Shown: positions 1 to 6,947 of the stretch, piece after piece
How positions within the stretch are numbered: the first letter of the stretch is position 1
How the letters are laid out: the number at the start of each line of letters is the position of its first letter
From: Bacteriovoracaceae bacterium
Lineage (GTDB): Bacteria; Bdellovibrionota; UBA1018
Reading direction: 5' to 3'
DNA: 12,074 bases
Assembly (NCBI GenBank): GCA_023250755.1
Contig: JAHFAC010000022.1
Span: 419-12,492, forward strand
Notes under the pieces: generated by a model
What the model was told of the DNA's origin: nothing
The model's input: only the letters and a program-made list of their open reading frames with translations
Database searches by the model: none
Program-made: the position numbers and the translations under genes

Positions 1-467
1 TTTCTTTCACCGCTGAGGAGTCGTGGGGCTATTTAAATAAAAATTCGGCAAACAAAGAAGCGGCTTCTGTTTTTTTTGAACCTTTTCCGGCAGGTGCAAG
101 CGGCCTGCGCCATTGGCGAAATTCGCAACTCGAGGCTGACTTTGAACCCATCTGGGCAATCCGGGATGAAGTCCTTAAGGCGCTCGAAGAGGCAAGACGC
201 CTCAAAACGATCGGCCATGCCCGAGAAGCAAAAGTGACCCTAGCTCTAGACGAGGCAAGACGCAAAATGCTCTCAAAAACGGGTGAGGATCCGCGAAGAA
301 TTTTCCTGGTGAGCGAGCTGGAGATTCAAGAGAGCAGAAATGAAATTACTATCTTGATCGGCCGGGCAAGTGGTGAAAAATGCGCCCGATGCTGGACATA
401 CGCCATAGAAGTTGACATGAAAAAGGAACAAGACCTTTGTAATCGCTGCAGGGAGGCCATTCGGTGA
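1..467 (+). CDS. ileS: Isoleucyl-tRNA synthetase, C-terminal end (partial)
   Basis: The reading frame enters the window with its first full codon at position 3 and gives 154 residues before the TGA at 465-467. The enzyme charges tRNA-Ile in the cytoplasm; only the anticodon-binding region and the C-terminal zinc module are here. The start FTAEESWGYL is the class I synthetase 'FTAEE.W' motif. It is followed by FFEPFP and by W..IRDEVLKALEEAR plus GHAREAKVTL, which is the usual IleS order. Near the end are two Cys pairs, CARC (381-392) and CNRC (438-449), the zinc-binding pairs of bacterial IleS. The stop overlaps the GTG start of lspA, and an ileS-lspA pairing is a common bacterial arrangement. 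The catalytic domains (HIGH, KMSKS) lie upstream of the window. I am very sure of the identity. Confidence 0.96.
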   Translation, partial: SFTAEESWGYLNKNSANKEAASVFFEPFPAGASGLRHWRNSQLEADFEPIWAIRDEVLKALEEARRLKTIGHAREAKVTLALDEARRKMLSKTGEDPRRIFLVSELEIQESRNEITILIGRASGEKCARCWTYAIEVDMKKEQDLCNRCREAIR

Positions 468-982
468 AATTTCAAAAGTATAAATATGCAATCCTGGCGG
501 CCATTGCCGTTATCATTATCGTGCTGGACCAAATTACGAAATTTGTGATCATCCAACGCTTCCACCTTGGAGAGAGCATTAGAGTTCTTCCCGAGTTTTT
601 TAACCTCACCTACATCCGAAACACAGGGGCAGCCTTTGGACTGCTTGCCACAGCGCCACCCGCCTTTCGAGGTCCCTTTTTTGTCATAGTTCCGATCGTC
701 GCGCTTTTTGCGATTGCTTATATTTTCAGAAAAATTCCGAAAGAGGACATCAAGCTCTCCATTGCCCTTTCTCTCGTCATTGGCGGGGCCATCGGCAACC
801 TGATTGATCGCATGACTCTCGGCTATGTCGTGGATTTTTTCGATTTTCACTGGCGCTATACCCATCATTTTCCGGCATTTAACATCGCAGACTCTGCGAT
901 CTGCGTGGGAGTCGGTATCCTGACGTTGGACCTTCTCTTTGAAGGAAAGGACATCAATACACATGCTACCCGTTCTCTTTAG
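464..982 (+). CDS. lspA: Lipoprotein signal peptidase (signal peptidase II)
   Basis: LspA is an inner-membrane aspartic protease that cuts the signal peptide from diacylglyceryl-modified prolipoproteins. The product is 172 residues, a normal length. A first membrane segment (about 9-30) contains the conserved D.ITK motif at 22-26. NTGAAFG is at 53-59, GGAIGNLIDR at 107-116, VVDF at 122-125 and FPAFNIADSAI at 136-146. The catalytic pair is expected to be Asp124 (VVD) and Asp143 (NIAD), which carry the same numbers as I recall for the Pseudomonas enzyme. Four membrane segments are visible. The start is a GTG inside the ileS stop (GTGA overlap), supported by the Shine-Dalgarno GGGAGG at 451-456, seven bases upstream. 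It is translated with its neighbours ileS and lgt and shares a job with lgt. Confidence 0.97.
   Translation: MKFQKYKYAILAAIAVIIIVLDQITKFVIIQRFHLGESIRVLPEFFNLTYIRNTGAAFGLLATAPPAFRGPFFVIVPIVALFAIAYIFRKIPKEDIKLSIALSLVIGGAIGNLIDRMTLGYVVDFFDFHWRYTHHFPAFNIADSAICVGVGILTLDLLFEGKDINTHATRSL
942..950 (+). promoter_or_regulatory. Ribosome binding site that sets the lgt start
   Basis: The purine-rich AAGGAAAGG lies inside the end of lspA, 12 bases before ATG 963. It favours that ATG over an in-frame TTG at 939, which would place this element inside the gene and add eight residues before the conserved N-terminus. The spacing is slightly long, so confidence is moderate. Confidence 0.5.
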
Positions 983-1763
983 AATCGGACCCATCCCCAT
1001 TTATGGTTATGGCTTCATGATCGCAATGGGCTTTCTTACAGGCCTATTCGTCACCCGCAAGCTTGCCACCCGCTCGGGTTTGGATGCCGAAAAAATCATT
1101 GATCTCTCATTTTGGGGTCTCATCTTGGGTTTCGTGGGGGCACGCGCTCTTTTCATTATCACGCGCTTTTCGGACTATTCCTCCGATCCACTCTCTATCT
1201 TTCGCCTGTGGGAAGGTGGATTCGTATTTTTTGGTGGTCCCATGGTGGCCATGCCCTTTGGAATTTGGTATATGAAAAAGCATCGTCTCCCCATCTGGAA
1301 ATCACTCGACACAATGATGCCCGGACTCGTTCTTGGCCATTCGTTTGGACGAATCGGCTGCCTCGCTGCGGGCTGTTGTTACGGAAAACCAACTGGTACT
1401 TCTTGGGGAATTAAATTCCATTCAGACCTTGTTGAGAAATCGATGCAAGGAATCAACCTTCATCCCACGCAGCTTTACGAAGCCAGCGCGCTCTTTACCC
1501 TTTTTCTCGGATTGCTCTGGGTTTATCGCCACCGAAAGTTTGACGGCCAAGTCGCTTTGACTTATTTCATGGCCTATCCCATTATTCGCAGCATCATCGA
1601 GACGTTCCGGGGTGATCTCATCCGAGGGTTCGTCATTGATGGTGTTTTATCCACGAGTCAGTTCATTTCTATCTTGGCTTTTGGAATCGCCGCATTTGCC
1701 CTGATTTATAGGCTTAAGCAAATTGCCGACTCCTCTGCGCCAAAAAGAGCAAGGGCAAGGTAA
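963..1763 (+). CDS. lgt: Prolipoprotein diacylglyceryl transferase
   Basis: Lgt moves the diacylglyceryl group of phosphatidylglycerol onto the lipobox Cys of prolipoproteins in the inner membrane; LspA acts next. The product is 266 residues and multi-membrane-spanning. Visible family marks are the N-terminal F.IGPIPIYGYGFMIA (about 6-20), GARALF at 59-64, EGGFVFFGG at 84-92, the signature GRIGCLAAGCCYGKPT at 129-144, LHPTQLYEA at 166-174 and ETFRGD at 213-218. Arg130 and Arg216 match the essential arginines of the E. coli enzyme (143 and 239). The position of E. coli His103 is Phe90 here and that of Asn146 is Cys133; as I recall both changes are frequent outside gamma-proteobacteria, so I do not read them as loss of function. 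The last 20 bp of lspA are overlapped. The C-terminus is a basic tail (KRARAR). Confidence 0.96.
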   Translation: MLPVLFRIGPIPIYGYGFMIAMGFLTGLFVTRKLATRSGLDAEKIIDLSFWGLILGFVGARALFIITRFSDYSSDPLSIFRLWEGGFVFFGGPMVAMPFGIWYMKKHRLPIWKSLDTMMPGLVLGHSFGRIGCLAAGCCYGKPTGTSWGIKFHSDLVEKSMQGINLHPTQLYEASALFTLFLGLLWVYRHRKFDGQVALTYFMAYPIIRSIIETFRGDLIRGFVIDGVLSTSQFISILAFGIAAFALIYRLKQIADSSAPKRARAR

Positions 1764-1769
1764 CTGGGG

Positions 1770-2408
1770 ATGGATCGCAGCTCCCTCACGCTTGCCGTCA
1801 CCTGCATCTTGGCTTTCTTGATGGGATCGGTACCTTTTGGCCTTTTTATCGCGCGAATCTTCGGGATTAAGGATCTTACCTCACGCGGAAGTAAAAATAT
1901 TGGTGCGACCAATGTCTCACGCGTCGCTGGAGTTTGGCCCGCAGGCGTGTTGACTCTCCTTCTTGATGCCGCCAAAGGTGCGCTTCCGGTTGCTCTCACC
2001 TCAGATATCGGGCTTCGGTTTCTAGAAAAACTGGCAGTGGTTTTTCCCAATCCCACCGCAGAATGGCTCCCCTGGTGCGTAGGATTCGTCGCAGTATTAG
2101 GCCATTGCTATTCACCCTGGCTTCGGTTTCGTGGAGGCAAGGGCGTCGCAACGGGATTGGGCGCTTTGCTTTTGCTTTCGCCTTTTGCGGCACTCGCTGG
2201 AGTCATCGTATTTTTGATGACCTTTACATTAAAAAGAATCGGCTCGCTTTCTAGCCTTACCGGGCTTTTGTTCGCGTGTGCCACTCATCTCACACTTTAC
2301 CCAGCGGGGGTTCCTCTTTGCTTTGGCGGAGCCATGGCTTTTTTGATTTTATTACGACATGAAACTAATATGGATGCACTGCTGGCCGGAAATGAAAAAA
2401 CATTTTAG
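1770..2408 (+). CDS. plsY: Glycerol-3-phosphate acyltransferase PlsY
   Basis: PlsY is an inner-membrane enzyme that transfers an acyl chain from acyl-phosphate to glycerol-3-phosphate, giving lysophosphatidic acid, the first step of phospholipid synthesis in most bacteria. The 212-residue protein shows the three conserved cytoplasmic motifs: GSVPFG at 19-24 followed by SRGSKNIGATNV (38-49); LLDAAKGALPV (64-74); and GHCYSPWLRFRGGKGVATG (111-129). A C-terminal RHETN..ALLAGNEKTF (196-212) matches the usual 'RH..N..RLL.G.E.K'. At least four membrane helices are visible. It starts six bases after the lgt stop, with CAAGG at 1756-1760 as a plausible ribosome binding site. The protein matches the family from end to end and I see nothing unusual. 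Confidence 0.96.
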   Translation: MDRSSLTLAVTCILAFLMGSVPFGLFIARIFGIKDLTSRGSKNIGATNVSRVAGVWPAGVLTLLLDAAKGALPVALTSDIGLRFLEKLAVVFPNPTAEWLPWCVGFVAVLGHCYSPWLRFRGGKGVATGLGALLLLSPFAALAGVIVFLMTFTLKRIGSLSSLTGLLFACATHLTLYPAGVPLCFGGAMAFLILLRHETNMDALLAGNEKTF

Positions 2409-3291
2409 ATACTGTTCCATTTCCGCATTCATAATTTTATCCATCCTCTTAGTCCCACTGGCCCACCCTCGAGATCTTGCCGATGCAACCGGGGTACGAG
2501 TGCATCTCACGGACACTCCTCGTCGAATTATCACTCTCGCTCCCTCTCTCGGCGAGCTCGCTGCAGATCTCCTCAACGATCAAATAGAGCGAATCATTGG
2601 GGTCAGAGATTTTACTGATTACCCCCCGATCCTTAAAAGGGTTGAATCCATTGGGCCCTACTTTAAATTCAATCTTGAAAAAGTAGCCTCGTTGAGGCCT
2701 GATCTCATTCTTGCTACTACCGATGGAAATGCAAAGGATCAAATTTCCCATTTGCGTGAGTTGGGACTCCCCATCGTTGTTGTGGCCACAGAATCACTTC
2801 AGGGAATCGAAGCCTCTATCGAACTCTGTGCACAAGCCTTGAACGCCCAAGATCGCGGAAAAAAAATATTGGAGCAACTCCGAAAAGGAATTCAAAACAT
2901 TCGCGATCGAGCCCGAGGGCGTATTAAACGCAAAATCATTCTTCAAGTGGGAGAGGACCCCCTGGTCGTCGTAGGAAAAAAATCTTTCCTAAATGAAGCT
3001 ATTGAGATCATTGGCAGTAGCAATGCATACAATGACGCCTCAGCCCATTATCCAAGGCCCTCACCAGAGGACATCTTGCAACGCAATCCCGAAGTGATTG
3101 TTATTTTACCGATGAGCGAAAACCCTATGCTCATTCGCAAGATGATCGGACGGTGGACTCGGTTCCCAGGCCTGATGGCTGTTAAAAATCATCAGATAAA
3201 AAAAATGCCGGGCGATTTGCTTCTGCGCCCAACCCTACGCTTGCTCGAAGGCTTGGCTCTGCTTGAAAGAGCAGTTTACGATGAGAAATAA
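2392..3291 (+). CDS. Periplasmic binding protein of a BtuF/FepB-type ABC importer
   Basis: This is a cluster A-type (class III) substrate-binding protein that would hand a metal chelate such as cobalamin, heme or a siderophore to the permease encoded next. The chosen start gives 299 residues. It opens with a Sec-type signal peptide: basic MKKHFR, a hydrophobic core of about residues 10-24, and cleavage somewhere in 25-33. No lipobox Cys follows the core, so the protein is probably soluble in the periplasm. Family marks include PRRIITLAPSLGELA (43-57), the PSTTE-like region of BtuF proteins, YPP.LKRVESIGPY (77-90), LRPDLILA (101-108), and a second lobe with SPEDILQRNPEVIVILP (224-240) and an R..R..EGL.LLE end. 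The start at 2392 overlaps plsY by 17 bp; an upstream ATG at 2359 would put 11 residues before the signal peptide. The substrate cannot be assigned. Confidence 0.87.
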   Translation: MKKHFRYCSISAFIILSILLVPLAHPRDLADATGVRVHLTDTPRRIITLAPSLGELAADLLNDQIERIIGVRDFTDYPPILKRVESIGPYFKFNLEKVASLRPDLILATTDGNAKDQISHLRELGLPIVVVATESLQGIEASIELCAQALNAQDRGKKILEQLRKGIQNIRDRARGRIKRKIILQVGEDPLVVVGKKSFLNEAIEIIGSSNAYNDASAHYPRPSPEDILQRNPEVIVILPMSENPMLIRKMIGRWTRFPGLMAVKNHQIKKMPGDLLLRPTLRLLEGLALLERAVYDEK

Positions 3292-4240
3292 TATGGCTCG
3301 AACCTCACTCTTTCGACATTACCTCTTTGCCCTCAGCCTCTGGGTTTTCGCTTGCATAACCGCATTGAAATTCGGCGTGGCAACACAGCTCGATCCCGAG
3401 CTAGTGATGCAACTGAGGCTACCGCGCGTAATCCTCGCAACTGCCGTAGGGATGGGTCTTGCTGTCGCGGGAACCACACTACAAGCACTTTTCACGAATC
3501 CCCTATGCGAACCATATACACTCGGGATTTCGACCGGCTCAGCGCTCGGCTCGGTTCTGGGAATTTCACTCGGTCTTCAAGTCAATTTCGCAGGCCTTGC
3601 AGGGTCTTCGTTTTTTGGTGCTCTTTTTTTTACCGGATTGCTCTACCTGATTTCACTCCGTCCTGGCACCAATAACCTCACACTTCTCCTTGCGGGAGTA
3701 ATGCTTGGTTTTCTGGGTTCCAGCCTGGTCGCGCTTTGGATGGCGGTGACTGATGCTAACGGAATTCAAGGTGCGATCCTCTGGCTCATGGGTGATCTTT
3801 CGCGTGCACGGATTTATGGAGCGACATTTACCCTCACGGTGATGCTCTTTCTGGCCTACGTCGTCTGGACTCACTCTCGTGAGCTTGACGCTCTTTTGAT
3901 GGGCGAAGAAGGCGCGCTGGTACTCGGGATCCCCGTCGCACAAACCCGACGACGGCTGATCCTGATGACTTCGATCATCATTGGTCTTTGCGTGAGCGGA
4001 GGCGGAATGATCGGCTTCGTGGGTCTAATCATTCCTCATTTTGTAAGAAGACTCATCGGATCGCTTCATATCAACACACTCCCACTATGCGCCATCTGGG
4101 GATCTACCTCACTGGTTTTAGCTGATACGGCAGCTCGCACGCTGGTGCGTCCTTACGAACTCCCGGTGGGCGTGGTGACCGCACTCGTCGGTGCCCCGCT
4201 CTTTCTTTGGATGATGCTTAAACGACAGGGAGACGCATAA
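3281..4240 (+). CDS. BtuC/FecCD-family ABC importer permease
   Basis: This is the membrane channel subunit of the importer, expected to act as a dimer. The 319-residue product has roughly ten hydrophobic segments. It carries the classic family stretches LRLPRVILATAVG (45-57), GTTLQALFTNPLCEPY.LGISTG (64-86), LAGVMLGF (137-144), ALVLGI (211-216), GMIGFVGLIIPHFVRRLIG (242-260), the loop that contacts the ATPase, and a C-terminal ELPVGVVTALVGAP.FLWML-like end (293-312). The start is uncertain. ATG 3281 lies inside the end of the binding-protein gene (11-bp overlap) behind AAAGAG at 3266-3271; ATG 3293, just after that stop, is the alternative and removes four residues. The gene ends immediately before the ATPase start. 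Cobalamin, heme and siderophore permeases all look like this. Confidence 0.92.
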   Translation: MRNNMARTSLFRHYLFALSLWVFACITALKFGVATQLDPELVMQLRLPRVILATAVGMGLAVAGTTLQALFTNPLCEPYTLGISTGSALGSVLGISLGLQVNFAGLAGSSFFGALFFTGLLYLISLRPGTNNLTLLLAGVMLGFLGSSLVALWMAVTDANGIQGAILWLMGDLSRARIYGATFTLTVMLFLAYVVWTHSRELDALLMGEEGALVLGIPVAQTRRRLILMTSIIIGLCVSGGGMIGFVGLIIPHFVRRLIGSLHINTLPLCAIWGSTSLVLADTAARTLVRPYELPVGVVTALVGAPLFLWMMLKRQGDA

Positions 4241-5050
4241 ATGGCCGACGCGGCACCTCTTGTCAGCATTTTTGGCGTCTGCTTCAGTTACGGAAAAAAC
4301 AGCGTGCTCCGAGAAGTCTCGTTTGAATTGGATCGAGGCAAAATCACTGCCCTCCTCGGCCCTAACGGCTCGGGTAAATCCACTCTTCTAAAAATCATCT
4401 CAGGGATTCTCCCTCTACAAAGTCCAGACTCTGGACAAATCCGTTTTTCTGGGACTGACTTCCTCTCCCTCTCCGCTCCCGCACGTGCGCGACAAATCGC
4501 ATATGTTCCAGCAGATCTACTTGCCGAATTTCCCCTCACTGCATTTGAAGCCGTGATGATGGGTCAGATTTGCCATCATCCAAATCTTTTCAACTCCTCC
4601 TCACAGGCAGAACGCGATCAGGCCCATTGGGCCATGGAGGAATGTCTGTGTTGGCACCTTAGGGAGCGAGATCTTCACTCTCTCAGTGGTGGAGAGCGTC
4701 AGCTTGTCACCTTGGCACGGGCGCTCGTCCAGGGGGCAAAAGTTTTTTTGCTCGATGAGACTCTCTCTAAGATGGATCTCAATCACCAGGCTGCTGCCGG
4801 CAAACTCCTCCGAAAATGGGTCAGTCGAGGATATTCCATCGTTCTTGTTTCACACGATCTGAACCTCGCGACAGAATGGGCCGACGAATGCGTCTTGCTT
4901 AAACAGGGAGAAAAAATCGCCTGGGGCCCCACTCGAGAAATCATCACTACGGAGCGAATCCGGGCCCTTTATCCAGGACCAGAACTCATCGTCGCGCCCC
5001 ACCCATCGACAGGGATGCCTAAGGTGTTCTTCGGAAAAATGGGGTCTTAA
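4241..5050 (+). CDS. ABC importer ATPase of the BtuD/FepC type
   Basis: This is the ATP-hydrolysing subunit that would pair with the permease on the cytoplasmic face. The product is 269 residues. Walker A is GPNGSGKST (40-48), the ABC signature is LSGGERQ (148-154), Walker B is VFLLDE (168-173) with catalytic Glu173, the D-loop is SKMD (176-179) and the switch His is in SHD (His205). Two positions are off the usual pattern. The Q-loop glutamine that normally follows 'A.VPQ' is Ala91 (YVPADLL), and after Walker B the usual 'EPT..LD' reads ETLSKMD. The other motifs are intact, so I expect an active enzyme. Translation starts directly after the permease stop (TAA then ATG) with a strong ribosome binding site AGGGAGA at 4227-4233. 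The stop overlaps that of the convergent ureohydrolase gene. Confidence 0.94.
   Translation: MADAAPLVSIFGVCFSYGKNSVLREVSFELDRGKITALLGPNGSGKSTLLKIISGILPLQSPDSGQIRFSGTDFLSLSAPARARQIAYVPADLLAEFPLTAFEAVMMGQICHHPNLFNSSSQAERDQAHWAMEECLCWHLRERDLHSLSGGERQLVTLARALVQGAKVFLLDETLSKMDLNHQAAAGKLLRKWVSRGYSIVLVSHDLNLATEWADECVLLKQGEKIAWGPTREIITTERIRALYPGPELIVAPHPSTGMPKVFFGKMGS
5047..5050. other. Convergent overlapping stop codons
   Basis: The bases TTAA hold both stops: TAA at 5048-5050 for the plus-strand ATPase, and TAA read from 5049-5047 for the minus-strand ureohydrolase. There is no intergenic space and I see no clear hairpin with a T-run at this junction. Any terminators must lie inside the opposing coding regions, or the transcripts overlap. 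Confidence 0.9.
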
Positions 5051-6099
5051 CGTTTGTGGAGTTTCACTTTTCCCTGGCTCACCAATGTCCATGCCGAAAG
5101 TTTATAGAGCAGGCGTGCACCCACATTTGCGTCCCATTCGCTTTCTCCGCGAGGATCCGGAGCAACTTCGTTTAAGTCAAAGCCAATGATTCTTCTCCCT
5201 GATCGAACCAGTGAAGAAATGACAAAAATGGCTTGATTAAAATCCAATCCTCCCGGAACAGGAGTACCCGTGTGAGGACAAAAGCGCGGGTCCAAACCAT
5301 CGATATCAAATGAAACCCAGACGTCCTTTGGGAGCGAAGAGATCATGTAATCAACACTTTTTGTCCAGGGAGTGCCGTCAAACCCGCTCTGAGATAGGTC
5401 TGCATCAAAGAAGACCTTCACACGCTTGCCTTGTGAACGACAATACTCCCACTCTTCTTCACAAAAATCGCGTATTCCGACTTGAACCAATTGCGTAACC
5501 TGAGGAATACGCTCCAACACATTATGAAAAATAGAAGCATGAGACCAGACAAAGCCCTCAAATGCTTGACGAGTATCCGAATGCGCATCAAAGTGGAGCA
5601 CTCCAAAAGAGGGATACCGCTCCGCAACTGCCTGAAGCGCCCCGAATGGCGTGGAATGATCTCCGCCCACGACTGCTGCAATTTTACCTTGGGCAAGGAG
5701 TCCTTGAGTTGTTTCTCGAACCGAGTCATTTAATCTTTCACCCAAAGCGTTCACTCGATGCAGTGCAGCTCTGAGTTCAGGATTGTCATCGATATTCCCA
5801 GCCGCTTCAATCACAAGACGAGCATGAGCCTTTGCTTCTTCATTCCACTGACGAATCTCTGATGACTCCTCAAGCATATAAAGCCCAGGCTCATAGGGTC
5901 GAAAAACCTCGTAGTCAAAAAGATCGACCTGATGGCTCGCTTCAAGAATTGCTCTTGGACCGTTCGCAGTTCCACCGCCATACGAGGTGGTCGCTTCCCA
6001 CGGAACCGGGATATAAACTAACGTGGACTCTTTTTCTGAACACAAAAGCCCAAAAACCCCTGAATCGACTGCAGCGGCGGCATTAGGATCAAATGACAT
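5047..6099 (-). CDS. Agmatinase-type ureohydrolase (arginase/agmatinase family)
   Basis: The arginase/agmatinase family uses two manganese ions to split a guanidino group into urea and an amine. The 350-residue protein has all metal-binding motifs in order: GGDHS (145-149, His148), FDAHSD (170-175, Asp171, His173, Asp175) and SFDIDGLDP (263-271, Asp265 and Asp267). NEVAP (310-314) gives the conserved Glu. The N-terminal GGGTANGPRAI (41-51) corresponds to the 'GP.AI' region of agmatinases, and SHAS at 186-189 to the substrate-loop His. Residues of about 72-135 look like an extra helical insertion. Agmatinase (polyamine route) is the most likely activity, but guanidinobutyrase, formimidoylglutamase and other guanidine hydrolases share these motifs. 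It is the last gene of the minus-strand row, 35 bp after the RNase H gene, with a purine-rich AAGAAAAGAG-type ribosome binding site. Confidence 0.85.
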   Translation of the reverse strand: MSFDPNAAAAVDSGVFGLLCSEKESTLVYIPVPWEATTSYGGGTANGPRAILEASHQVDLFDYEVFRPYEPGLYMLEESSEIRQWNEEAKAHARLVIEAAGNIDDNPELRAALHRVNALGERLNDSVRETTQGLLAQGKIAAVVGGDHSTPFGALQAVAERYPSFGVLHFDAHSDTRQAFEGFVWSHASIFHNVLERIPQVTQLVQVGIRDFCEEEWEYCRSQGKRVKVFFDADLSQSGFDGTPWTKSVDYMISSLPKDVWVSFDIDGLDPRFCPHTGTPVPGGLDFNQAIFVISSLVRSGRRIIGFDLNEVAPDPRGESEWDANVGARLLYKLSAWTLVSQGKVKLHKR

Positions 6100-6116
6100 A
6101 ATTTTCTCTTTTCTTG

Positions 6117-6127
6117 GGTATCATACC
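6117..6127. repeat. Small palindrome before the ureohydrolase gene
   Basis: GGTATcATACC is a perfect 5-bp inverted repeat around one base, in the 35-bp gap between the RNase H stop and the ureohydrolase start. With a one-base centre it cannot fold into a useful RNA hairpin, so if it matters it would be as a DNA binding site. It could easily be chance. Confidence 0.25.
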
Positions 6128-6134
6128 TGGAACA

Positions 6135-6929
6135 TCATTTTGAGTCGAATTGAGCGGGTTTAAGCCCCCACTCTTTTAAAATCGCTTTCTCCTGCTCAGC
6201 GCTCATTGCTTTTTTGAATTTAGCCCCTGAATGTCCCTTCACGCGTCTTTCACACTCCGCCCAAGTCAAGTGGCGCATGGGAACCCCACCCACAATACTC
6301 AAATAAGAATAAGGTTGGGCTTTCGGCTCTCTGTTTTTAAGTTTTGGCTCAGGAACTTCGGTATTTTCAGGCAGGTCATGAACCGGAACGTCATAGCGCA
6401 AAAGAGGCCCATCATAGAGCGTGGGACGATGCCCCTGTGAGAATTCGACCGCAATCACATCGACTCGCTCATTTCCGGGGATTCCGCTATGACCTTTCAC
6501 ATAGTTCCAATGGATTTTTCCCATCGGTATTCGTTTGGTGACTTCCTGAAAAAGAAGCTTCCAAATTTCTCCATTGGCAACAGGCTTGCCTTCGGCTGTT
6601 TTCCAATTCCGATTTCGCCAACCCCAAATCCAGCGAGTAATTCCATGAATCACGTAAGTGGAATCGGTATAGATTTCAATTTCACCTCCTCTCTTTTCAA
6701 GCCGGCGAAGGGCTGAAAGGACGGCAGTAAGCTCCATCTTGTTATTGGTCGTTGGGGCAGCTCGTCCTCCCAATTCGGTCACATGCCCATCTGGAAAAAC
6801 AAGGATTGCTCCCCAACCTCCGGGACCGGGATTACCAGAGCACGCACCATCGGCAAAAACAAAAATCGGGAGTTCTTTAGCAGAAGATCTCACAAAGCTC
6901 GGGTTAACTCGGACTGGCTCCGCTTGCAA
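6135..6929 (-). CDS. rnhA: Ribonuclease HI with a C-terminal viroplasmin-like (hybrid-binding) domain
   Basis: RNase HI cuts the RNA strand of RNA-DNA hybrids in the cytoplasm, for example at R-loops and replication primers. The 264-residue protein is far longer than the usual roughly 155. The N-terminal catalytic domain (about 20-165) has FADGACSGNPGPGG (25-38, Asp27), NNKMEL (62-67, Glu66), YTDSTYV (87-93, Asp89), KGHSG (145-149, His147) and GNERVD (152-157, Asp157), so the active site is complete. A polar linker (about 165-205) leads to a C-terminal module (207-255) that resembles the hybrid-binding domain of eukaryotic RNase H1 and caulimovirus viroplasmin. The start is a TTG at 6929; GTG 6893 (12 residues shorter) is an alternative, and a stop lies just upstream in frame. 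It sits between the protease and ureohydrolase genes on the same strand. Confidence 0.93.
   Translation of the reverse strand: MQAEPVRVNPSFVRSSAKELPIFVFADGACSGNPGPGGWGAILVFPDGHVTELGGRAAPTTNNKMELTAVLSALRRLEKRGGEIEIYTDSTYVIHGITRWIWGWRNRNWKTAEGKPVANGEIWKLLFQEVTKRIPMGKIHWNYVKGHSGIPGNERVDVIAVEFSQGHRPTLYDGPLLRYDVPVHDLPENTEVPEPKLKNREPKAQPYSYLSIVGGVPMRHLTWAECERRVKGHSGAKFKKAMSAEQEKAILKEWGLKPAQFDSK
6165..6311 (-). other. Viroplasmin / RNase H1 hybrid-binding-like domain within the RNase H gene
   Basis: Residues 207-255 read YSYLSIVGG, then TWAECERRVKG, GAKFKKAMS and AILKEWG. The order of an opening beta strand, a 'TW.EC...V.G' helix, 'GA.FKK' and a closing helix is the signature of the small RNase H1 N-terminal domain that grips RNA-DNA hybrids (Pfam Caulimo_VI by recall). 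Here it follows the catalytic domain instead of preceding it. The assignment is by eye and would be settled by an HMM search. Confidence 0.75.
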
Positions 6930-6947
6930 CAGGGATTCTCAGCTGAC

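Noticed and set aside
939..962. TTG 939 as the lgt start
   Set aside because: It would add eight residues before the conserved N-terminus and place the purine-rich ribosome binding site inside the gene; ATG 963 fits better.
326..1000. A 224-codon open frame on the minus strand over the ileS/lspA region
   Set aside because: It lies antisense to two clearly identified genes, its translation has no recognisable domain, and its composition looks like a reverse-frame shadow of them.
963..1763. Loss of function in Lgt because E. coli His103 and Asn146 are replaced
   Set aside because: The two essential arginines are present, and as I recall Phe/Tyr and Cys at these positions are common in non-gamma-proteobacterial Lgt.
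2392..2480. The binding protein as a lipoprotein, given neighbouring lspA and lgt
   Set aside because: No Cys follows the hydrophobic core; the only nearby Cys (residue 8) is before it and not in a lipobox.
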